Virus record (IMG/VR): IMGVR_UViG_3300021424_000003 | Span: 55,345 to 119,344 of that record | Source of the DNA: a virus | DNA length: 64,000 bases | Direction: 5' to 3' (one strand) | Shown here: positions 12,001 to 19,700 of the stretch, piece by piece | How the letters are laid out: the number at the start of each line of letters is the position of its first letter | Numbering within the stretch: the first letter of the stretch is position 1 | Position numbers and translations under genes: made by a program | Notes under the pieces: model-generated | Seen by the model: only the letters and a program-made list of their open reading frames with translations | Databases searched by the model: none | What the model was told of the DNA's origin: nothing

Positions 12001-12024
12001 TTCTCAAAGCAAAAAGGTATTTGA
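1..12024 (+). CDS. giant polyvalent protein (5'-truncated by window edge): sigma4-like HTHs, KTSC, SF1 helicase, DnaQ exonuclease, ArdC-like domain plus zincin
   Basis: The frame is open from base 1, so the ATG at 238 is internal and the protein exceeds 4,000 aa. Order by nucleotide: unknown domains (64-1500); two sigma-70 region-4-like HTH modules (about 1600-1860) and a further HTH (2040-2130); KTSC-like domain (about 2770-2960) and a weaker one (3280-3460); UvrD-type SF1 helicase (3510-5420) with Walker A AGTGKT near 3620, FFDEAQD near 4230, GDSYQAIYGFRG near 4310 and TAHRSKGLEF near 5215; DnaQ-like 3'-5' exonuclease (7290-7960) with FDYETTG near 7357 and HNADVDA near 7880; third sigma4-like HTH (8090-8220); coiled coil (10200-10700); ArdC N-terminal-like domain (10897-11300) and metallopeptidase HELVH at 11488-11502 with a following AELGSAF helix. 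Segments are separated by R-[FLM]-SSG motifs. The combination fits the 'polyvalent protein' class described in phages and conjugative elements (established knowledge), usually thought to be delivered with the DNA and to counter host defences. The exact role here is inferred. Confidence 0.88.
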   Translation, partial: YSSEISKRDKIKGSDRFSSGKAITPEDRRKRRHAPLGTTGEFDLPDEVATRNKHEEFVAEFRKNNGFWLDIPREGTVASMNTSEEWQRAREIATNVGILEWQENERNRRPKGFSEKARSSMDYLTWFGGYTKRLGDYLDREESSENVTDDELAGARAAVLDALAFRMATPTGPESQNTLAAMLADAGFGPNGKHEKAFGGRKKSSVVGFSSGRGNRVDTRVLDQLMNDGKEVSDDDVKAILMPNAGILMHPEYNDRTGEVSLGWKNVLESSLEDRSFNRGSQRAMIRLDDEGYQKFTEALEAANGELTPSDGLPSSSRSVRDREYPYSWGKSRMGAFSSGRKYPPEIEDELVFDSELGGNRAADRINTENVDMEIVPSSDIGLDGPDDGAWTVVGMYRGEDYGSVDYIYELDTFDSVEEARRFIETFDRLIDEEIRPGDPDFFLDIDNYNKDNKISLDDDLDSAISKAVQSRKDRENDPYDYGSLLSSVLSDRSLNLFGDGESRFSSGRNKAERRQSVKRVMAEDMADREVNLGILSRRMKGETLDEVGRAYGIDRGTVRQMEMREMKRLRDGATPSEILAYRMTGLTLDDMGRMLGMSREEVRRIESREIARMRLGGRDGSDAIFEGRKAGLSRNSIKKLTGMSMDDIATKERKGFERAVTREDVSHQIFDKYVTRFGEDELTDAELAEELGVSERIVSEVRAGAKKDILDARRGMDEHYSSLPEPTDEELQEMADYYANDFAREQGFGSYAEYKDYVSSVGREDDGERLSSGAGKRDLTFSQKVGQRVFEEAEKIAKEDNRDIFDTLDSLVFDKRMDSTNRRKDFDVAEMYSHINSLLFPEGARESRKRRLWRRERLSSGRTGRGRKNRRQGKSNQGAWSEEDLQRFRDRNVLRAKTRPGKRKDGPSAEEFSSGRKRIDTAGSSALTGAFYDADNKRLVVGFNKGGVYAYDGVTPEDIEEMHNAESKGAAMASIKKKYKGVRLSEADDSFKATKQGDEWVVNPDNETTYSISEDGGEFFVLRTSGSYARDGGQSGDEYYHPESFKNMDSAMKWVEQDFLPSITPEPWDEDDYDVDRLSSGGPARAAAQMQFDTRRSRKATEMTYDPQDGRVGITYNDGKQRFFSEVPYEVARAAGNPSKDIDNFIDDLERGKVGKEGGRFSSGASSVPRTDFDYSYQKFPPTEEQAVIADAVATGENVIVRAFAGTGKTSTLVMIAERLKRQDPKKKIVYMAFNKDIQLEAEGKFPGNTESRTGDSISWNWVKQTMGEAFTDRMKGNPPERVKSKGTRNKDISIHFKIKQMEHPDGLKDEKTGNPIVLDAVDVTKLVREAVKEFLISEDDEIGTQHFKKIQNVPPALLGHAKAIWDDMNDPDGVMKLDNSVFTKMWALSRPQLSDGVGLFKGKPSVIFFDEAQDINPVMAKVMREQNIQVIFVGDSYQAIYGFRGASDSLEKAEATYDLPLTGSWRFDSKIAGYANRFLAYMGSKDRIRGVGKPGDGVVEPESMVDPDAILTRSNGGALRAVVEQIKNGRIVGTSENFKKDLTKFAWHAISLKADKPVKNPHPELEEFSSWQEVTDAANAEDASPRLRMLVQLFNDTPNIIEILDQVVVGGKLRGESGGGSGKRILPSEVTDGFEMSIDPSSLGKWAGDKKTSVLYKNGKLFFQLPYTAKGSSGDDSKKSWIKENLGKINRFEYGKPEETGGKFAVFVDATPEQAAKLLSGITSGDAQEVDVMVMTAHRSKGLEFGKVQLYGDFPRPRKNKNTGEMEYPAPEEQRLQYVASTRAIRELDPGPTSWIYNETSEDDESPGVPSGFSSGAKGNPMPSAIGKDMVLEDGGTYEDNMFRGTYVADFNGGKMVIQPAGRDSWAVYRADFMGGEDGPSYNFSYGPPTDESEFSSLADAYEHVLNYVKDNDITLDQMDGSRRSKGSESFSVAKIGNSGSGISERFSSGRKNADKRLKAARKFSRGGDADDDGRLSSGKRDSDEGFASGRILSRLRGREETTQKEADELYKWAAEASKKRPDDEYLSRVVGKGSEYGEGLDEKDFEYIRQQQLIDFIVDNDLHLRDPEGAGRILDIWTGESRGRIKDKDWEALSELRYRRQQREDDAFNREALKDVAESQGMPRDDQQKLAIFAWAASRFGKYPLVEDVVRGGRTNIPNSLDDREWKFLKTEWLNSDAPDPQPLNTRMTNGDMGPDRYLEQDYLAYMRESGMTGLLEKYQTRGGLTGKDWAYVKKLHDDLGPRGWRNPKSASYRGITRKERREIDKKTGRLSDWDVLTEAQRASLEKRKEKFNLTESMANALSSGRTTPNKPKQDDGRLSSGGDPTPEQIEAEDRENRADFYKNSSGLYENELAEWLDANPSKTEKDYESSPEFAERLDDMDSIMGDFADAEAERRLDDYANRMSSGGKPPRYPRPPTLGAFLGSTDDLFKNVDSWEDFRNIYNDQEIIFFDYETTGLVFDEFGRATSNGAPVQFGAVKIKNGKEIGRINLFMNPGESLGEWSRNNLKDIDGNPLTDDWLGGQISVEDAHKQLIEFAGADAIFGVQNATFDKAVLDDVLSKMKSDWRPSGYIDTRELASLVLPRWTPETEDGPFQTNKDGEKVPSSSLAAITEYLDVELGDGHHNADVDAFAASEVMRKMIDGAIENDWSRDALSKEKRDSRHAETIAKFEESVRQFESELSQYGLSSGRRQRPSDEEIYNLRMSGPTLEEVGEKYGMTRQEVRAAEMRHIRKMRDADFEATGAQTSRRERRLSSGGRPTRAGSAKQRGKVVLTSQEPGGKWTDVPENQLSRKDDFFDNETASRILDNPLENYNDQTGWPVAARDFFQSLVLQQEGRDIPVMDEDGRFTPEGRNQVKKMLFGSNEAREKFLDQIESGDVSHMQAVAAITILEKLGDDNTKLGPRGASDHMLETFGFKSAPVWVSGLDSRDPDYDLIRGEVNWTPLSEEQWLDEVKQAYVDNKNITNYVGNRRDWVTKNKGKSEKDYESSPEFIADAKRAYLENKNTIGPAEVYSHPFTHFYGMREEQKDTVKKNWLSQNPGKTDADYDKAMSWDGEGDPDKSTEAGSWGFGDPRSLGGKPSTQADGASSKRPTSARGTTKRPTSARGTTTSSLPPETTQKLFQAIKLDTILSALGIKDDVTREEQRKKLSELIGFTITEDSFKGYKRTGPRPRIILELLRRGHIKDLDSLREADRTDANLGNLVNQARDSVFIATAYGRLREAARGAGLSEDSFGARLWGRLGKEYEDHVINGKGQPRSRMADGAIPKTFNLSKLDLIGETELSELVDGLNAMAESEGSSARFTIDDIFPKNDRGYIDAFGESKIRMSSGKPSTQKGQRFVAKPKGNRLTSAANDTAEMRFSSAARPTYRTPGGGIDKDAMSADIEDAIRGPRLGAVAITSANAETVGREQVDNLTRAITLRQHIADMFPSVVNDRTQVSYDIEPLLTEQGISPKDAEKLTDLVNDLDEYIDGIVKQFEDEGDKLESGLREMTDMLDEVSELRKYRKETIDKYGEDDARNLIDRLDEKINKLTTSIDDKYQATIGSNRTNMAKLRDEALALVDENPGFDRPKKGGDKPRLSSGANSLSSKLIGIEMAMGRAEEGGLPKYKPVSKMDMNLPNGTRLSSGKADEWYENLTAKLVEQIEKIQASGGDKWEFPWHRTGAMPKNAISGHVFSGMNPFVLLLAADEKGYSTHRWATYKQWQSVGGNVMKNEKGQTLLKPVFKKVKDPDTGKEETKLVNWSAYTVFNVAQVEGINPEDYDDKPKDLLDEAARVERAEKAFAIVGADIETGDGSRAYYSPSNDKIVMPPFAYFKTPEGYYATLGHELVHWTGHSSRLDRPNMNRFGTPAYAREELVAELGSAFLMANFGMAAEPREDHAHYLANWLKVLREEPKALQEAAREAQKASKLLIEKMREVLEGAEVAEETLDDVDGTKSAWVGMSDDIGRESLLQVAGILPAYLRMEVEAAIKSTAPGGPLSTKVINRISKTIELLETFSKQKGI
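49..10896 (+). repeat. 20-copy R-[FLM]-S-S-G-[RKGA] peptide motif dividing the giant protein
   Basis: Five-residue cores (x-S-S-G-x) at 49, 625, 1009, 1513, 2311, 2575, 2737, 3235, 3484, 5443, 5845, 5932, 6913, 6964, 7219, 8065, 8266, 9988, 10747 and 10882 (first base of the hydrophobic codon). Degenerate copies occur at 5965 (FASGR) and 10090 (FSSAA). Arg precedes the core in most copies. Serines are encoded by both TCN and AGY codons, so the repeat is kept at protein level rather than by recent DNA duplication. Copies fall between recognisable domains. Possible roles are a proteolytic processing site or a flexible linker; neither is proven. Confidence 0.9.
9277..9336 (+). repeat. perfect 30-bp tandem duplication inside the giant gene
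   Basis: Two identical 30-bp units (9277-9306 and 9307-9336) encode two copies of KRPTSARGTT. The region is a low-complexity basic linker following a GGKPST stretch. Perfect identity suggests a recent duplication or tolerance of length change in a linker. Confidence 0.9.
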
Positions 12025-12071
12025 CATTAGCGGATATATGCCGCAATACATACTCGAATGATAGTTTAGAG

Positions 12072-12102
12072 TATAATTTTACGGCAGTGACAATATAGGA
12101 GA
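12072..12102 (+). promoter_or_regulatory. promoter -10 and RBS for the acidic scaffold-like gene
   Basis: A consensus -10 hexamer TATAAT lies at 12072-12077 in an 87-bp gap after the giant gene. An AGGAGA ribosome-binding site is at 12097-12102, 9 bp before the ATG at 12112. No convincing -35 is visible at 17 bp. Confidence 0.55.
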
Positions 12103-12111
12103 CCGTCTTTT

Positions 12112-13689
12112 ATGGACAAAGAAATGCAGAACACTCTCAGTGTTGACGTCGACGGGAATGTACTTAAGTGCGCGAAGGGTGCCGACGTCTCTGCCTGCGG
12201 CTTCGAGGCCGACTCGAAAATATGCGGTAAATGCGGCGCTATTCCTGTTCAGGCCAAAATTGTACCAGTAGATGAAGAGATGCCAGAGGACGAGGAAGCA
12301 CAAGACGAGAAAGCATCTGAAGAGGAGTTGCCCGAGAACGAGGAAGACGAAGAAATGGACTCCGAAGAGGAAAAAATGATGGGTTCGTATAACCCTCCGT
12401 CCAAACTTCGTCGGAAACCCGCCAAGGGGATGCGTACCGACGGAGATATGTCGGAAGACGTAATGGAAGAGGAAGACGACTCTGAAGACGAGGAGTCGAT
12501 GAACGAGGAAAAGTACTCCTACTACAAGAAGTACGGCTTTGATAGGTATGTAAAGAAATATGGCAAGAAGCCTTGGGCTCCCGACATGGAGGACGAGGAA
12601 GAGGACATGGAAGAGGAAATGTCCAAGAAAGAAATGAACGAAGAGGACATGTCGGAGGATGACATGGACGAAGATGCCATGGACGACGAAGAGGACATGC
12701 AGTACGACGAAGATGAAGAGGAAGACGAAGACGAAGACGAAGACGAAGAGGATATGAAAGGCGCTATGGACCGTGCGTATAAGCGCCGCCTACAGACAAT
12801 GGGCATCAAATCAGCCGATATTGGCTCCTCCGGATATCTTTGCGCTCTTGACAGAAAGGCATATGCGGGACATATTCCCGTGTGTGACAACTGTGAGGGC
12901 GGTTGCGCTTCAGAAAAAGGTATGCCTGGTCTTATTCACGCCGAGGGAATGGCCGAAGAGATTATTGACGGCGTAACCGTGGCTTCTGGCTATTCAGTTC
13001 TTAACGATTTATTTGTCGTTGATGTTCAAAAGAAGTCGGGCAAGACATACGAGGTTTTCTACGAGGCTTCGACCGGGGAGCTACTGGGCTTCCATAAACT
13101 TGAGGACACCCTTAGTATCAAGTCAGCACTTGATGACCTGAGAGTAATTACTATGTTTGAGGCTGCTGATATTGCCGTAAAGGCGATTGACGGTCACGTA
13201 ATTGCGGTTGAGGGAGATTCATTCGAGGGAATAGATGCGTTTGCAGTAGAGGTTGACGGCTTTGATGGCAAATCATATGACGTTTTCGTTTCACTGGACG
13301 GCGAATTGCTTGGATATGACAAGTACGAGATGGATGAGGCTGAGGAAATTGAAGCAGAGGCTGCCGAAATTGCTTTGAAGCGCGCATTTAGCGATGATAA
13401 GAGACAGGCGATGGCCAAAGAGGGCACGGCAATGCCGGATGGTTCCTACCCAATAGCGGGTGAGGAAGACCTCAAGAATGCAATCCAGGCGTTTGGTCGA
13501 GCCAAAGATAAAGAAGCAACCAAGCGCCACATCATGAAGAGAGCTAAGGAAATGGGCAAAGAAAGCCTGATTCCTACAAACTGGGTGATGGGCGGAGACT
13601 CTGAGAAGAAGTCCTCTGAAGTTGACGCAGAGCTAATGGCATCGCTAATTGAGTTCGAGCTTCTTCAGGCCGAAACAGAAATCAACTAA
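12112..13689 (+). CDS. acidic virion-assembly protein, candidate scaffold
   Basis: 525 aa. The N-terminus has a Cys cluster (CAKG..ACGF..CGKCG) resembling a small zinc site. Residues about 50-220 are extremely acidic Glu/Asp/Met repeats, typical of scaffold or delta-domain regions. Residues about 285-420 contain two similar beta units ending in GELLGF and GELLGY, PepSY-like in pattern. The C-terminus (about 430-500) carries the segment DDKRQAMAKEGTAMPDGSYP, a module I know from many actinophage capsid-region proteins, where it is fused to proteases or structural proteins. Position just upstream of the second giant gene and the capsid gene suits a structural role. No protease catalytic triad is apparent. 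Function is inferred. Confidence 0.6.
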   Translation: MDKEMQNTLSVDVDGNVLKCAKGADVSACGFEADSKICGKCGAIPVQAKIVPVDEEMPEDEEAQDEKASEEELPENEEDEEMDSEEEKMMGSYNPPSKLRRKPAKGMRTDGDMSEDVMEEEDDSEDEESMNEEKYSYYKKYGFDRYVKKYGKKPWAPDMEDEEEDMEEEMSKKEMNEEDMSEDDMDEDAMDDEEDMQYDEDEEEDEDEDEDEEDMKGAMDRAYKRRLQTMGIKSADIGSSGYLCALDRKAYAGHIPVCDNCEGGCASEKGMPGLIHAEGMAEEIIDGVTVASGYSVLNDLFVVDVQKKSGKTYEVFYEASTGELLGFHKLEDTLSIKSALDDLRVITMFEAADIAVKAIDGHVIAVEGDSFEGIDAFAVEVDGFDGKSYDVFVSLDGELLGYDKYEMDEAEEIEAEAAEIALKRAFSDDKRQAMAKEGTAMPDGSYPIAGEEDLKNAIQAFGRAKDKEATKRHIMKRAKEMGKESLIPTNWVMGGDSEKKSSEVDAELMASLIEFELLQAETEIN

Positions 13690-13705
13690 AGAAAGCGGAC
13701 CCCAA

Positions 13706-16700
13706 ATGGCGGGTACGTTTACGCACAAGACGAGAACACTTGTTTCTCCACGTTTTGTATCTCCACTTGCAGGAAGAAAAAACTTTATAGAGTCTGCTCA
13801 ATCGTTCAGACTCTCGATTGGTGCCTCTTCAAAAACACTCACTCTTGACCCGGACTATGCAGTCAAGGCTGCTATGGCTGGTGGTATGGCCCTGCCCGGC
13901 CAAACTGACGATAAGAAGCGGGAGAATAAGGGGGGGCCGCCGGGAATGAAGCATGAGGTCGACGGTTACAGGTTGATGCCTAACGAAACTGCTGGCCCGG
14001 GAAAAGTTCTTCGTTTATTTCCATCATTTGAATCAAGGAATTCAGCGAAGATGGAGCCCAACTTCGGCTTTCTGCCAAAATCTAAACCAGTTTCCGTGGA
14101 GGAAATGAAGCGAAAGCTTGCAGAATCTCCGCTTATTCGCATGGAGAAGTATCAAATAAATCCAAGAAACGGAGAAAAAATAGAGGGTTCAGAGAAACTG
14201 ATGGACCCACTGTACTTCAATAGGGAACTAGATAGAGACAGAAATCCAGACCTCGATGGCATCGAAGGTAAAAGTCTTGGTGACTCGATAGGCAAAATCG
14301 CTCGCGGGAATAGCCTCATTGGCAGAGTTGCGCAGGGTATAGGTGTGGTCTTTGACGAATTAGGTAAAATGAGATGTCCTCCGGGCACTCCAGCCGCTAA
14401 CCAATTTACTGACGCAAACGGTTCTAACTGCTTCGGCGTGAGCCTCCCGAAGCTTGTTGGCAAACTTGTTGAACTAGCTAGGGAAGCCGCGCCAGAGGGT
14501 GAAGAAAGAAGAAGCGCAAAAAGTCTCCAAAAGAGAATTGCCAATTTTATATTTGACTTCGATAACAGCAGATTCGGCAGAGTTTCGTGGTATGACGAAA
14601 ACGGCAAGCGAATGGGTTTCGGCGAGTACAGAAAGTACCGCGACAAGGGCGGGGTTGCAGAGGGCGAGCGCTGGTTCGTCAATGCAATGGTTCGAGCCGA
14701 GGAGGAGTTTAGACGTCAAGGCGAAAGAGTAAGGGAGCTCCAGGAAAGGCTAGGAATAGATTCCTCTGATGCCAAAAGAGCAACAAACGCAGACCTCGTA
14801 GAGACAATCGACAAACTCCGAGAAAATGGGGTCATTAATACAAGACTAAAAAACAGAGATACTCCCGACATTGTCGAGGCAAGAATCAGGGCTCGACTGG
14901 AAGCTGACCCAACATACAAGTCCTTGTCAAGAGAGGATAAAGAGATTCTTGTTAAGGGTGACATAGCTAGGTATTACGAGACAGAAAGAGCCTCACTCGA
15001 GGCGTTCATAGACGAGGTAATCAAAAACCCGGAGCACATAAAGGACGTAATTGACTCCATCAGTTATGTCAATGGTAGAGATGAGGACGACGGAGCTTTC
15101 TCTATAGGAGGAATAGTTGGCGGAGAAAAGCTTTTAGGGAACATAGACCTAGATATAACCCACATGATGGGCAGACAAGAAAGCGAAATGCCCAATCTTA
15201 AAACGAATGAGCGCTTAAGAATATATGCAGAAGGTGGAAAAACTGAAGCAGAGAGAGTTGCACATCTGCACGACTTTTTAGTTAACTCAAATGCTTTTGC
15301 CACCAATATGGCATGCATGGTTGAGGGGCCTTCTGGCATAGGTCGCCATACGATGAAGCACGAAATAGCGCACTCAATACAAGCCAAAGCACTTCACGAA
15401 TACGTTAAGAACATGCTTGCTACTGGTGGAAGCATCAAGATTGGAAGAAGGGAAATAACCGACCCGTCAAAGCTCACGGCCGGAGATATACTCAAAATAA
15501 TGCGGGGGGAGACAAGCGTTCCTCTCGACGCAATTAAGGGCCTCCAGACCAGGGGTGAAGCAGTCTCCTTCCTGGCTGGAAGATATATATGGGAAGCAAA
15601 CCCAGAAGGCACGTCAAGCCGCTCGATGGAGATAGGCGCGGAGCTATGGGCTCTCAGAAGCCTTGGTCTTATTTTTGGAGATGACGTAGACGCCGCACTT
15701 GAGTACATGGACGACTTCGCCTATGGAAAAACTTTCTCAGATAGGGCCGCATCTGACGCTGATGCCATTAGAGCGGTGGCTGATTCCTATTATGACGCCG
15801 GTAGCAGAATAGCTAGAGATAGGGCTGAAAGAGTAAAAGAGCGCTATATAGAGGCCAAGAATGACGAGATAAAGCGTCTAAAAGAGCGTGCAAAAACGAT
15901 GTCAGAAGACGACATTATCGACATGCTTCTCACTCTGAACGAAGACCTCAATGTGATGGATGAGGCGCTTGAAGGGTCTGACGAGACTGCAGACTCACTG
16001 TGGCGCGAGGTAGCGGATAGAGACGCCGCAATAAGAATGATTCACGAACTGACAAAGGCTTGGGCCAAGAGGTTTACCGTCTTGCCATCACGTGAGGCAA
16101 TGGAAAGGCTCGAAGAGCTTCTTGCCGACAAGATGGCAGATAGGGGAACTCTTCCTCCTGACAAGGTTAAAGAGCGCGCAGAGGCAGTTTTCATGGAGAC
16201 CATCAGGACCGATGCCTCGTCTATGTCCATGGACGACCTGGTCAATGCATTCGTAGACGCTGAGCTTTCTAGGAAAGCGGAAGGCTTGTCTACCGAAGAG
16301 CGCGATGTCCTAAAGAAAATGGCAGGAATATATAGGGACGAGTACATAAAGAGAAGAACATCCGGAGTTGACTCAGTTGACAGAGAGGATGCTGTAAAAG
16401 AGCTAAAGGGAAAACTCAAGGAAAAATCAAAGCCAGAAACTATCGGTGGAGATGAAAGTGGTGGTTTTTCCGGAACAGGGCCAAAGAAGAAAAAGCCAGC
16501 AAAGAAATTTGACTCCCATAATGGGAAAAATGGTGCGCGCACTCATGCAATAAGCGAAAGAGAAAAACTTCTCGAGCAGGCAACTGCCGCCGAAAGGGAT
16601 GCTCTCGTTGAGATGGGCGACGCTGAAAACGACACCGGGAAACTCCTAGACCCAGAAACTGTCATGGGGGCAATTGCTGCCATAGCCAGAAGACGCAGAA

Positions 16701-19700
16701 GAGCGCAAAAGCTCGGAATTAAAGATGACCCAAAGAATAGATACATAGCAGACCTTGAGCAGCAGCTAGAAAATATATTGATTCCGTTCCTGGAGTTGAT
16801 GGATAAATCATCACTTTCCGAGACCATAGAAATAGAGGCAACAGAAGGAATACCTGATGAGATAATTCAGGAAATACTCAGGGGAGAATTAACTGAGCTA
16901 GAGCACAGCCTGTTGACTGGCCGAGTTCCTACGTCGTCTAATCCAGTTGGCCCTGGAAAGGTAGTAATTCGCGTACCGGAGGGAAGCAAGGGCATTTATC
17001 CTGACTGGTCATTTGATAAGGAAAAGGACGACGGGATACAAAGGATAGTCCTTCCAAGTGGAGATGTCCGTGTTGCAGAAATAAGAGAAGACGGCACCAT
17101 TGTTCTAGAGGTAGTTTCTCAGAAAGATACAGAAGCAGCCCTGGACGACCTAGTTAAGAGCGTAGCCCCTGGAGATGGAAGTCCTGATACTAAGGATTGG
17201 GCGCAACGCAAGGGCGCAGAAAAGAAGATAAAGAGAGTCGTTGATAAGCACATCAACAAGCGGCGTGAAGAAGGGCGGTACTCAGAACCAAGAGTTGCCG
17301 AGCCAGAAAAGACACGCATAGAAGACGACAACGATTCCGTATTGGATATATTCGATTTTCCTGATGAGCCTTCAGATTCAGACCCATCTCCAGATAAACC
17401 AAAGCCGAAGCCCAGCAACCCATCTGGCGGCGGGGGTTCTGCTGGTGAAGAAAAGCCGTTTTCGTGGGAAGATTTTGGTAAACCAAAACCAAAACCGGAA
17501 ACTCCAAAGCCAAAGAACAGGCCTTCATATGGCAGGGAAAGAAGAAATTCAACGGCAGCGATTAATAGAGTTGTCGAAGCCGGTAAGAGAGATAGATTTC
17601 CGGGCCCTGGCTCTGTTGCTAGAGATGAACTGCAAAGAATACAGGAACAACTAGACGGCACAAGATACACAAATTACAGTTCTTCCGCAAGAAAAGTCAC
17701 CTCGTTGATGAGGGAAAAGTTTGGTACGGACCAATTATCGGACCTTACTGATGAACAGTTAAGCGAACTGATAGATGATGTCAAAAAAATTGCTGATGGT
17801 ATCACTGGGGACAAGAGGTCGAGAAGCGGAGAAATATCACTAAACCAAAAGCAGTCAATGAGTAGACTTGCATCTTCGCTGCATGACTTTTTGGACATAC
17901 GCAGCATGATAAAGAACAATAACTATTCGGACCCATACGAAGGTCCTTCTCGCGGTTATCTGATTGACTGGGACAACATCCCAGAGATTAAGCCATATAT
18001 GGGTGGCGGGGACAGAATGTCATCCGGGAAAAAATGGGGCTCTGCTCCTTCCGGCGAAGTGTTAAACAGGGCGAAAAAGTCATCAAGAACTGACGAGCTA
18101 GATGAAATTTTTGGCATGCCTCAAAGCCGGACCGAAAGAATAGGAATGATGCATGAACAAAGAAACAGCGTCCTGGCTTCTTTGAGAGACATGCTAGACA
18201 GGGTTCCGGGAGCAGAAGAAGAGCTCGGCCTTAACTCCGGCGGAATAGACCCAGTAGTTCTCGATTTGATTAAAAATTCTTCCGATGAAGAAATTTCTGA
18301 AATTCTAAATACGGCTGCCAAGAGGTTCCATTCCCAGATTGACTCAAGACCGAGAGTCAGGATGCGTACAGAAGAGCTTGACGCATTTGTTGATAATGGT
18401 AGATATGGAAGAGAATCAAGATTTAGTTCTGGAGGAAAATCACGCCCAGATATAGCCGGAGTTGTGCTAAAGGGCGGACTAAAGAAGAGAGCAAAAGACG
18501 CAGCCATCAGCAAGGTCATAGAGAGATTCGACCTTAGCGAGGAAGAGCGCGATGTTGCTGAGATAATTCTTGATACAACCCTAAACCTGAGATATGGGCC
18601 ACAAGCAGCTCTTACTGGTTTGGCCATAGAACTAGCAAGACGAGGTGGCAGAGAAGTAGCGGAAAGAACGCTAGACAAGCTTGTAGAGAACGGAAAAATC
18701 ACTAGAGCTCAAGCTGATTCTGTTCTTTCAAAGATAGGCAGAATTGCTCCAGATGGACTGCCGGATAGGGCTGTTGATGCTGCGGTCGACAGCCTAAAGA
18801 GGGCAACAGAGAAAGCCAAAGAGCTAGCCGAAAGTGACTCCGTTAGGGCTGCTGGAGAGAAAGCCAAAGAAGTTGCTGGTGCAGCTGGAGATAAAGCGCG
18901 GGATGCCGCCAGTGCGGCGCGCGACAAAACCAGAAGTGTTGTTGGCAGATTGAGCAGGAGGGCCAAGGGCGACCGCTCGGTGGCAGACATAGAGGCTCTT
19001 GATTCACCAGAAACCGCCTTCACAGTTGGCGACGTAATAGATGACCCGTTTGGTTTACCCCCATCAGATAGTTCAAGATTCTCATCTGGGGCAACTAGGC
19101 GCAAGGTTAAAAATGGTTCTGTAAACAAAGAAACAGAAACTCTAACGACACCAGTTCTTAGCGATACAACTGATGATGTTTATGGCATTAGAACTCAGAA
19201 AAGATTTTCCTACCCGGTACACACAATAGACGGTCAAAAAGTTTCATTTGGTGGCCCCAAGGAGGGTATTGCTGATGATGTGGAAAGATTACCGATAAAC
19301 CCATATGCCATAAGTGGTTTAGACAGAACGACAAAAGAAGGTCGCGATATGGCTAGAAAATGGATTACTGCAAGGGCATATCACAGAGAGTATGGGGATA
19401 AAAATACCGAACCAACATACGTAGACGCCCTCCTATATGCGGCATCGCGAGGAGACAGCGACGCAGCAAAAGAATTGGATGAACTATCAGAAGCTGGTGA
19501 AAAAATAATAGCGAGAATGAAAGGGGAACAAAAAGAATTCCAACTTTCTCGCTTCTCAGACCAGGCGTCAAGCGCTAGAGCTTTTGGAGCAAAGAAAGAA
19601 GACCTATTTTTCGTACATGCCGTACCAGCAAAGTTTGAACCAGAAGAAGACGAAGCCGGAAATGTAATAATTCGTCCGCTCGGCGACCATGAGCTAAAGA

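Noticed and set aside
12522-12890. Poly-Ser minus-strand frame
   Set aside because: It is the complement of the Glu/Asp-rich run of the scaffold-like gene.
12112-13689. Capsid maturation protease
   Set aside because: The C-terminal module is often fused to proteases, but no catalytic His/Ser pattern is visible here.
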